Shown piece by piece: positions 27,957-34,724 of a stretch of 64,000 bases of DNA. The notes under the pieces are model-generated. The model did not search any database, was not told where the DNA came from, and saw only the letters and a program-made list of their open reading frames with translations. A program made the position numbers and the translations under genes. The stretch's first letter is position 1; each line of letters begins with the position of its first letter. The stretch is from NCBI RefSeq assembly GCF_900046455.1, contig NZ_FCOT01000013.1, forward strand, positions 62,001 to 126,000, in the 5' to 3' direction. The stretch comes from Cellulomonas timonensis (GTDB lineage Bacteria; Actinomycetota; Actinomycetes; Actinomycetales; Cellulomonadaceae).

Positions 27957-28802
27957 GTGTCCGCGAACGTCCCCGAGCGACCCGCAACGGCTGCGGGTGA
28001 CGCCTCGACGACGTCCCGCCGGCGGGTCCCGCGCTGGTGGTGGTGGAGTGCCGCGGTCACGGTGTTGGTGGCCGGCGTCCTGCTCATGCGGCTCTGGGGC
28101 AACGGCGGTGGCGGTAGCGCGCTGCCGAGCGTCGTGGAGTCCGGCGCTGGGCTGCTGACGCCGGGCCCCTCACCGGTGGCGGGCGCCCCGATCTTCGACG
28201 CGTCGGACCTGGACTCGCTGTTCGTCACGCCGGGGACGCTTGAGGACACCCTCCCGGGCGCCGCGGACGGCGTCGAGGAAGTGGGGCAGGGCGCCGTCGC
28301 GGCCTGGGGGCTGGGCGCGGGGGAGCAGGTGTCCCCGGCGTCCTGCACTGTCGCCGCGACGGTCGTCGACGGCCCGCCCGCGGCATTCGACGAGCGCTCA
28401 TGGGGCAATGAGCGCGTCGTGTTCGAGCAGCAGGTGACCCTGTTGGAGAGCGCCGCCGCCGCCGAGCAGGCCTTCCGCACGCTCGTCACCGTGGTGGACG
28501 CCTGCCCGGAGTACCTCCTGCAGGGGCCCGATGGGGAGGCGAGAGTCGTCGCGTCGCCCGCGATCGAGGACCAGGGGTTCTTCCCCTCGCTGGCCCAGGC
28601 CGTCGACTTGGCCGCGCCGGGCGACGACCCGCAGGCCCAGCTCCACGGGCATCTGCTGGTCGGCAACGTCATCGTCACCTGGACCGCGAGCGTGGACGCG
28701 GGCGACGACCCGGCGAGGGCGCGGCAGCAGCTGGGCTCCGAGGCCGACCTCGACGCGATGATGCAGGAGCAGGCGCGCGCCGCGGCGTCCGCGCTGCCCT
28801 AG
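27957..28802 (+). CDS. Membrane-anchored PknH-like sensor-domain protein
   Basis: A 281-residue protein with a short Arg-rich cytoplasmic start, one transmembrane helix (about residues 27-46, after four Trp) and a large extracytoplasmic part. The extracellular region, with SCTVAATVVDGPPAAFDERSWG and a second cysteine in VTVVDACPEYLL, resembles the PknH extracellular sensor domain, where cysteines form disulfides. No kinase domain is attached. A GTG start is used. The role is probably sensing or binding at the envelope; the ligand is unknown. It is followed by lplA after a short gap. Confidence 0.7.
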   Translation: MSANVPERPATAAGDASTTSRRRVPRWWWWSAAVTVLVAGVLLMRLWGNGGGGSALPSVVESGAGLLTPGPSPVAGAPIFDASDLDSLFVTPGTLEDTLPGAADGVEEVGQGAVAAWGLGAGEQVSPASCTVAATVVDGPPAAFDERSWGNERVVFEQQVTLLESAAAAEQAFRTLVTVVDACPEYLLQGPDGEARVVASPAIEDQGFFPSLAQAVDLAAPGDDPQAQLHGHLLVGNVIVTWTASVDAGDDPARARQQLGSEADLDAMMQEQARAAASALP

Positions 28803-28843
28803 CCGGCGCCAGGGCTCCCACACTCGGACCTTAGGCTGTGGGC

Positions 28844-29920
28844 GTGCATGGTGAGTACAAGGTTCCCGGTGGCAAGCTCGTGGCGGTCGACGTCGAGGTG
28901 GACGGAGGGATCCTGACCAGCGCCTCCGTCAGCGGCGACTTCTTCCTCGAGCCTGATGAGGCGTTGGCCGTGATCGAGCGCGCGCTCGTCGGCCAGCCCG
29001 ACACGACGCGGGCGTCAGAGCTCGCCGCGAGCATCGACGCCGCGCTCGCGGCCGCCGAGGCCGACGGCGAGCTTCCCGGCGGCGCGACGATGGTCGGCTT
29101 CGACGCCGAGTCCGTGGCCATCGCCGTGCGCCGCGCGCTGGGCCACGCGACCGGCTGGCATGACCATTCCTTCGAGCTGATCCACGAGGCGCCGCAGACG
29201 GCCGCGTTCAACGCGGCGCTCGACCAGGTGCTCACCGAGGAGCTCGCCGCCGGGCGGCGTGGGCCGACGCTGCGGTTCTGGGAGTGGGTGGAGCCCGCGG
29301 TGGTGATCGGCTCGTTCCAGTCGCTGCGCAACGAGGTCGACCCCGAGGGCGCCGCCCGGCACGGTGTGACGGTGGTGCGGCGCATCTCCGGCGGCGGGGC
29401 GATGTTCATGGAGGCGGGCAACTGCATCACGTTCGCGCTCGTGGTGCCCGCCTCGCTCGTGGACGGCCTGACGTTCGAGCAGTCGTACGCGTTCCTCAAT
29501 GACTGGGTGCTGGGCGCCCTGGCCGACGTCGGGGTCAAGGCGACGATCTCAGGGCTCAACGACATCGCGTCGCCCGCCGGGAAGCTCGCGGGGTCCGCGC
29601 AGAAGCGCCTCGCCGGCGGGGCCGTGCTGCACCACGTGACGATGGCCTACGACATCGACGCGGACAAGATGCTCGAGGTGCTCCGGATCGGCCGCGAGAA
29701 GCTCTCCGACAAGGGGACGACCAGCGCCAACAAGCGCGTGGACCCTGTCCGCTCACAGACCGGCATGCCGCGCGAGCAGGTCATCGAGGCGTTCAAGGAG
29801 TCGTTCCGCGCGCGCTACCGGACCGTCGACTCCACGTTGACGCCCGCCGAGCTCGAGCGCGCACAGGAGCTCGTCGCCACGAAGTTCGCCGACCCGGAGT
29901 CGACCGCGCGGGTGCCTTGA
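28844..29920 (+). CDS. lplA: Lipoate-protein ligase family protein
   Basis: The protein attaches lipoic acid (or octanoate) to E2 and H proteins of 2-oxoacid dehydrogenases and the glycine cleavage system. The catalytic BPL/LplA/LipB domain covers about residues 105-300: FWEWVEPAVVIGSFQSLRNEV, the RRISGGGAMF motif and the lipoyl-AMP lysine region SPAGKLAGSAQKR. The small accessory domain found at the C-terminus of E. coli LplA is here at the N-terminus (HGEYKVPGGKLV). I start at GTG 28844, six bases after TAGGCT, giving 358 residues; GTG 28838 overlaps that spacing. Confidence 0.88.
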   Translation: MHGEYKVPGGKLVAVDVEVDGGILTSASVSGDFFLEPDEALAVIERALVGQPDTTRASELAASIDAALAAAEADGELPGGATMVGFDAESVAIAVRRALGHATGWHDHSFELIHEAPQTAAFNAALDQVLTEELAAGRRGPTLRFWEWVEPAVVIGSFQSLRNEVDPEGAARHGVTVVRRISGGGAMFMEAGNCITFALVVPASLVDGLTFEQSYAFLNDWVLGALADVGVKATISGLNDIASPAGKLAGSAQKRLAGGAVLHHVTMAYDIDADKMLEVLRIGREKLSDKGTTSANKRVDPVRSQTGMPREQVIEAFKESFRARYRTVDSTLTPAELERAQELVATKFADPESTARVP

Positions 29921-29991
29921 GCCGGGGGCGCCCGAGCCGGGGCGGCCGGGGAACTCGGGCGCGATCGGCGGGGGGCGCCTAGCGTGGCGTT

Positions 29992-31305
29992 GTGAACCGT
30001 GACGCGGTGGGCTCCGGCCCGACGGGCTCGCCTCCGCCCGACGGGCCCGGGAAGCCCGCGTCGCGGCGGCGCGCCTCGACGCCGCGCCACTCCTCGACGG
30101 CCATCCGGCGCCGGTCCCCGTGGTGGACGCTGTGCCTCGTCCTGGCAGCGACCCTCGTGTTCGGCGGCTCCCTCGCCGGGTTCGCTGTGCTGCGGCTGCA
30201 GGGCAACGTCCGCACCGTTGGCGACCTGGGCGACCTAGTCGCCCGCGACGACGCGACGACCACCGCCCCGCCGGACGCCGACGCCTGGGAGGGGCGCCCG
30301 CTGAACTTCCTGGTGATCGGCTCCGACGACCGGGAGGGCGAGAACGGCGACATCGGCGGGGTGGTCGGTGGCATGCGCTCCGACACCGCGCTGCTCGTGC
30401 ACGTGTCCGCCGACCGCAGCCGCGTCGAGGTCGTCTCCATCCCGCGCGACTCCGAGGTGCGCATTCCGGCCTGCCACCTGGACCGCGACCCTGACGGGAG
30501 CATGTCGGCAGCGACGAAGGACAAGTTCAACGCCGCGTTCTCCACCGGTGGGGCGTCCGGCGACCCCGGGCTGGCCGGCCTGTGCACGGCTGCGACGGTG
30601 GCGGAGAACACGGGCATCGACGTGGGCGCGGACTTCGCCATCGTGGACTTCGCGGGCTTCGAGGGGATGGTCGACGCCATCGGCGGGGTGCGGATGTGCG
30701 TCCCGGAGGCGATCCGCGACACCCACCGCAACACGGACCTGGACCTGTCGGCCGGATGGCATGACCTCACGGGGGACCAGGCGCTGGACTACGTGCGCGC
30801 GCGGTACGTCACCGGCTCCGACAACTCCGACACCCAGCGGATCCCGCGCCAGCAGAAGTTCATCGCGGCGCTGGTGCGCAAGGTGACGTCCTCTGACGTG
30901 CTGACCAGCCCGCGCAGCGTCGCGGGGTTCCTCGAGCAGGGAACCAGGGCGCTGACGCTCTCCGGCGACCTGGCCTCGGTGCGGAACCTCGCCGGGCTCG
31001 GATGGCGGCTGCGCGGGCTCGACCCGTCCGACGTCACCTTCGTGACAGTGCCGGCAGTTCCCAAGGCGGGCTCGGGCCGGGTGCTGTGGTCCGAGGAGGC
31101 CGACCTGCTGTGGGCGCGCCTCGCGGCGGATGAGCCGGTCGTCGACCCGACTGTCACGACGGCCGACCCGTCCGCGACGCTCGACCCGCCCGCGTCGTCC
31201 CACCCGTCCGTCTCGCCGAGCGCCCCCCCGACCGGCGGCGCGACCCCCGCACCGGCACTCACGCCGCGCACGGGACAAGACCCGGACGACGTGCTCTGCG
31301 GTTGA
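29992..31305 (+). CDS. LytR-CpsA-Psr (LCP) family cell-wall ligase
   Basis: LCP proteins move undecaprenyl-linked polymers (teichoic acid, arabinogalactan or capsule-like glycans) onto peptidoglycan. This 437-residue protein has a basic N-terminus, one membrane helix (about 44-66) and an external LCP domain from about residue 105: NFLVIGSDDR, the metal/pyrophosphate-binding GMRSDTALLVHV (Arg129, Asp131), SIPRDSEVRIP and LDYVRARYVTGSDNSDTQRIPRQQKF. A Pro/Ser/Thr-rich tail ends the protein. The GTG start follows TAGCGT by six bases. The polymer substrate is not evident from context. Confidence 0.93.
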   Translation: MNRDAVGSGPTGSPPPDGPGKPASRRRASTPRHSSTAIRRRSPWWTLCLVLAATLVFGGSLAGFAVLRLQGNVRTVGDLGDLVARDDATTTAPPDADAWEGRPLNFLVIGSDDREGENGDIGGVVGGMRSDTALLVHVSADRSRVEVVSIPRDSEVRIPACHLDRDPDGSMSAATKDKFNAAFSTGGASGDPGLAGLCTAATVAENTGIDVGADFAIVDFAGFEGMVDAIGGVRMCVPEAIRDTHRNTDLDLSAGWHDLTGDQALDYVRARYVTGSDNSDTQRIPRQQKFIAALVRKVTSSDVLTSPRSVAGFLEQGTRALTLSGDLASVRNLAGLGWRLRGLDPSDVTFVTVPAVPKAGSGRVLWSEEADLLWARLAADEPVVDPTVTTADPSATLDPPASSHPSVSPSAPPTGGATPAPALTPRTGQDPDDVLCG

Positions 31306-31370
31306 CCCACGTTTGCTACGGTTCGTCACACAGAGGATCCGTGCCGGGGGGGAACCGGGAGGAGCCTGGT

Positions 31371-31826
31371 ATGCCCCACGTCATCAATCCCCACCGCGGG
31401 GTGCGGGCGTCCGCGCACGTCCTGTGCCTCGAGCGTGGACGCGCGTTGCTCACCCGTCGGCGGGGATCGCACGGACTCGCCTGGACACTGCCCGGCGGCC
31501 CCCTCGACTTCGCCGAGGCGCCCGCGGACGCCGCGCGCCGTGAGGTGCTCCAGTCCACCGGGTTCGTCGTGGAGATCGGGGCACTCCTCGGCGTCGACTC
31601 CTCACGCGGATCCGGCACGGCGCCCGTCGGGCGGCGCGGGCCCACGGACCTGCACCTGCTGAAGGTCGTCTACGCCGCCCGGGTGGTGGGCAACCTCGTG
31701 GTCGACGACGTCACCGCCTGGGGCTCCGGCGCCGAGTGGGTGGACCTGGGCTCCCTGATGGACGGCCGACGGGTGGAGCTGGTCGACACCGCGTTGGCCT
31801 GGGCGTGGAGCGCGGTTCCCGTCTGA
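31371..31826 (+). CDS. Nudix-fold protein with degenerate Nudix box
   Basis: A 151-residue Nudix-fold protein; the start ATG 31371 has GGGAGGAG six bases upstream. The Nudix box G-x5-E-x7-R-E-U-x-E-E-x-G-U is recognisable at residues 43-65, but the two central glutamates that bind the catalytic metal are Gln61 and Ser62 (REVLQSTGF). Hydrolysis of a nucleoside diphosphate substrate is therefore doubtful, and a binding or regulatory role is more likely. It lies 65 bases after the LCP gene and converges on the DUF5996 gene with only four bases between stops. Confidence 0.85.
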   Translation: MPHVINPHRGVRASAHVLCLERGRALLTRRRGSHGLAWTLPGGPLDFAEAPADAARREVLQSTGFVVEIGALLGVDSSRGSGTAPVGRRGPTDLHLLKVVYAARVVGNLVVDDVTAWGSGAEWVDLGSLMDGRRVELVDTALAWAWSAVPV

Positions 31827-31830
31827 GGAG

Positions 31831-32802
31831 TCAGAGCCGCGGCTCGCCGGGCCAGGTCGTCTCGAGCGCCTGCCGGTCCCAGTCCGCCAGATCGGCGGCC
31901 GCGCGGTACGTGCTGTCGTAGAACGAGAGCAGCGCGGCGGCGGGGTCCGGGGCGTCGCGCACCGCGGCGTATGGCAGCAGGAACTCGCCCGCCGAGTGGT
32001 CGTAGTGCGCGCCCGCAGGCTCCACGGGCTGATCCGCGTACCCCGGCGGCTCCGGGTAGGAGTACGCGTAGAACTGGCCCTCCTCCCCGCCTCCCGGCCA
32101 GAATCCCGCGTTGCTGTTCTGATGCGACTCGGCCTCGGCCATCACCGACGCGGGGACGTTCAGCGGTGTGCCGGTCCACGTCGGGGCCGGTCGCCCGGAG
32201 AACACCGTGACCACCATGTCGAACCCGCCCCAGAAGAAGTTCACCGGGCTCGCCTTGCCGATGAACGGCGAGCGGAACTCGCTCATGACCTGGTGCGCCC
32301 CGACGAGCTGGCGCCAGAACGTCTCCACCGCCCCGGCGTCATACGACGCGTGGTGCTCGTCCTGCGGGTACGGGACCTGGTTCTCCACCTCGTTCGGCAC
32401 GGTGCTGATGTGCGCGTCGAGCCCGATCCTGGCCAGTGCGGCGAGCGCCTCGTCGTAGAACTGCGCCACCGACTTGGGCGCCAGCGACACGCTGCTCGCG
32501 CGGCCGTCGGTGGAGCGAGCCCTCAACTCGTGGTCCACGAAGTCGAACTCGACGTCCACGAGGTGCGAGCCGTTGGCGAACGCCGACGTGGACAGCCCAC
32601 GCGCCGTCACGTACAGCGGCACCTGCCACCAGTGGTTGAGCATCGGCGACTGCTCCATGCGGACCTTGCCGATGATCTGCGTCCACATGTGCAGGGTGTC
32701 GCGGGTGTCCGCCCACGCGTCGGCGCGCAGCGTGGGCCAGGCGTCGGAGGCGACGGGTGGCGGCACAGGGCTGTCCGTTGCGGTGCTGTCGGATTCGCTC
32801 AT
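31831..32802 (-). CDS. DUF5996-family protein
   Basis: A 323-residue soluble protein recognisable by the DUF5996 opening WPTLRADAWADTRDTLHMWTQ and the block WWQVPLYVTARGL, continuing with NFFWGGFDMVVTVFSGR and YAYSYPEPPGY. The family is common in actinobacteria and has no known function. No signal peptide, membrane segment or cofactor motif is visible. It lies downstream of the YggS-type gene on the same strand, 64 bases away, and may be co-transcribed with it. Confidence 0.8.
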   Translation of the reverse strand: MSESDSTATDSPVPPPVASDAWPTLRADAWADTRDTLHMWTQIIGKVRMEQSPMLNHWWQVPLYVTARGLSTSAFANGSHLVDVEFDFVDHELRARSTDGRASSVSLAPKSVAQFYDEALAALARIGLDAHISTVPNEVENQVPYPQDEHHASYDAGAVETFWRQLVGAHQVMSEFRSPFIGKASPVNFFWGGFDMVVTVFSGRPAPTWTGTPLNVPASVMAEAESHQNSNAGFWPGGGEEGQFYAYSYPEPPGYADQPVEPAGAHYDHSAGEFLLPYAAVRDAPDPAAALLSFYDSTYRAAADLADWDRQALETTWPGEPRL

Positions 32803-32866
32803 GGTCCACCGTCAGCCCGGGGGTGGGGGCTGTCAATCGCACTGCGGGCGGGTCAGGGGCAGCGGG

Positions 32867-33616
32867 TCAGGGGGTCGGCCGGGAGCCGAACACCGCAGTG
32901 CCGACGCGCACGATCGTGGCGCCCTCCGCGACGGCGAGCTCCAGGTCGCCGCTCATGCCCATCGACAGCTCGACGGCGCTCGCGGTCCCGGGCGCGCCGC
33001 AGTCGCGGACCTCGTCACGGATCGCCCGCAGCAGCCGGTACCCCGCGCGCACCCGGTCCGGGTCGGGGGAGTGCGCGCCGACGGTCATCAGCCCGCGGAG
33101 CCGCAGGCCCTCGAGCGCCGCCACCTCGACGGCTGCGCGGACGGCGTCGTCGGGGTGGGCGCCATGCTTGGTCGCCTCCCCGGAGACGTTGACCTGCACC
33201 ATCACGTCCAGGGTGCGCCCGGCGGCGGCGCACCGGGTGGCGAGCCTCTGGGCGAGCGCCAGGGAGTCGACGGACTCGACGCAGGACGCTGCGCTCAGGG
33301 CCTGGTTGACCTTGTTGGACTGCAGCGGGCCGATCAGGTGCACCTCGGGGCCCAGGTCGAGCAGGTGCGGGGCCTTCGCGACGAGCTCCTGCACCCGGTT
33401 CTCGCCCACGAGCACCGGGGAGGCCGCCGGGTCGTCGACGCGGGCGGCGGCGTCGGCCAGGAGGGCCGCCCGGACGCCCTCGAGCGGGATCGTCTTGGTG
33501 GCGAGGAGGAGGCGCACGGAGCCGGGCGCCCGCTCGGCGGCCCGCTCGGCGGCGGCGACCCTGGACCGGACTCCGGCTAGTCGCGAGGCGATGTCCCCAG
33601 GGTGCTGCACGCTCAT
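32867..33616 (-). CDS. yggS: YggS-family PLP-binding protein
   Basis: A 249-residue member of the YggS/PLPBP family, which carries PLP and keeps vitamin B6 and amino-acid pools balanced rather than catalysing a known reaction. The PLP lysine is Lys41 in LLLATKTIP, followed by VGENRVQELVAKAPHL, HLIGPLQSNKVNQAL and the C-terminal ELSMGMSGDLELAVAEGATIVRVG. The start ATG is seven bases after a TAAGGT hexamer, the leaderless pattern; upstream in-frame sequence lacks family features. It is not in its frequent cell-division context here. Confidence 0.92.
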   Translation of the reverse strand: MSVQHPGDIASRLAGVRSRVAAAERAAERAPGSVRLLLATKTIPLEGVRAALLADAAARVDDPAASPVLVGENRVQELVAKAPHLLDLGPEVHLIGPLQSNKVNQALSAASCVESVDSLALAQRLATRCAAAGRTLDVMVQVNVSGEATKHGAHPDDAVRAAVEVAALEGLRLRGLMTVGAHSPDPDRVRAGYRLLRAIRDEVRDCGAPGTASAVELSMGMSGDLELAVAEGATIVRVGTAVFGSRPTP

Positions 33617-33725
33617 GCCGAGGACCTTAGCCCGGCGCCCTGGGGCTCTGGCGCCACGGCTCATCGGGGGCGGCTCAGGGTGGTCCCCGATGTCGCCCGC
33701 GCGCGCCAAGGAGGACGATGGGGAG

Positions 33726-34124
33726 ATGAAGACGCTGCTCAACCTCATCTGGCTGGTCCTGGCCGGCTTCTGGCTCGCGGTGGGGTACGTCGTCGCCGGC
33801 GTCATCTGCTGCGTGCTGATCGTGACGATCCCGTTCGGCATCGCGTCGTTCCGGATGGCGAACTACGTGCTGTGGCCGTTCGGCCGCACGGTGGTGGACA
33901 AGCCGACCGCGGGGGCCATGTCGACCATCGGCAACGTGATCTGGCTCATCGTGGCGGGCTGGTGGCTCGCCCTCGAGCACATCCTCACGGGCATCGCGCA
34001 GTGCGTGACGATCATCGGGATCCCGCTGGGCATCGCGAACTTCAAGATGGTGCCGATCTCGCTGATGCCGCTCGGCAAGCAGATCGTCAGCACGGACCGG
34101 GCGTTCGCCGGCTACGGCCGCTGA
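33726..34124 (+). CDS. yccF: YccF-domain inner-membrane protein
   Basis: A 132-residue membrane protein built of two similar YccF repeats (LIWLVLAGFWLAVGYVVAGV ... VTIPFGIASF and VIWLIVAGWWLALEHILTGI ... IGIPLGIANF). The function is unknown. The strong AAGGAGG at 33708-33714 lies ideally for an ATG at 33718 that encodes only MGR; the stop of that minimal frame overlaps the yccF ATG (ATGA). Translation of yccF may thus be coupled to, or share, this site. It converges on ybaK. Confidence 0.88.
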   Translation: MKTLLNLIWLVLAGFWLAVGYVVAGVICCVLIVTIPFGIASFRMANYVLWPFGRTVVDKPTAGAMSTIGNVIWLIVAGWWLALEHILTGIAQCVTIIGIPLGIANFKMVPISLMPLGKQIVSTDRAFAGYGR

Positions 34125-34126
34125 TC

Positions 34127-34179
34127 CGGCTCAGTCTTCGCTGTCGGCTCAGTCTTCGCTGTCGGCTCAGTCCTCGCGG
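34127..34179. repeat. 18-bp tandem repeat at the 3' end of ybaK
   Basis: CGGCTCAGTCTTCGCTGT occurs at 34127-34144 and 34145-34162, then as a diverging third copy from 34163 that contains the ybaK stop codon. The unit is a multiple of three, so it looks like slippage duplication of the gene end into the short gap after yccF. Confidence 0.8.
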
Positions 34180-34670
34180 CCGATGTCCGCCACCGTGGCC
34201 GACGTCAGCCGCACCAAGTCGGCGGGGGAGAGCTCCACGTCCAGGCCCCGTCGCCCGCCGGAGACGAACACCGTGTCGAAGAGCCACACCGTCTCGTCGA
34301 TGACCGTCGGGTGCGGGTGGCGCTGGCCCAGCGGCGAGATACCGCCCACCACGTAGCCGGTGGCCCGCTCGGCGGCGGCCTTCTCCGCCATGACCGCCTT
34401 CTTGCCGCCCACGGCCTGCGCGAGCGCCTTGAGGTCGAGCTTGCCGGTCACCGGCACCACCGCGACGGTGAGCACGCCGTCCACCGAGGTCATAAGGGTC
34501 TTGTAGACCTGCTCGGGCGGCACGCCGAGCACCTGCGCAGCCTCCAGGCCGTAGCCCACGTCACCCGTGGGGTCGTGCTCGTACGGGTGCGCCGTGTGCG
34601 CGACGCCGGACTCAGCGAGCGTCACGAGGGCGGGGGTGCCGGACGGGCTGTGCTTGGAGCTCTTGGCCAC
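34167..34670 (-). CDS. ybaK: Cys-tRNA(Pro)/Cys-tRNA(Cys) deacylase
   Basis: YbaK hydrolyses cysteine wrongly attached to tRNA(Pro) and acts with prolyl-tRNA synthetase in quality control. The 167-residue protein matches the family across its length: YGLEAAQVLGVPPEQVYKTLM, VPVTGKLDLKALA and the closing motif YVVGGISPLGQRHPHPTVID. The start is a GTG six bases after a TAGGCT hexamer with no ribosome site. It is monocistronic, followed by tandem repeats. Confidence 0.93.
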   Translation of the reverse strand: MAKSSKHSPSGTPALVTLAESGVAHTAHPYEHDPTGDVGYGLEAAQVLGVPPEQVYKTLMTSVDGVLTVAVVPVTGKLDLKALAQAVGGKKAVMAEKAAAERATGYVVGGISPLGQRHPHPTVIDETVWLFDTVFVSGGRRGLDVELSPADLVRLTSATVADIGRED

Positions 34671-34724
34671 GAGTCCAGCCTAGGACGGCTCGGGGGGCCG
34701 GGCGGGGCGAGGAAGCGGAGCGGC

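Noticed and set aside
34127-34179. Possible CRISPR-like or regulatory repeat array
   Set aside because: Only two exact 18-bp units, directly adjacent without spacers, at a gene end; slippage explains them.
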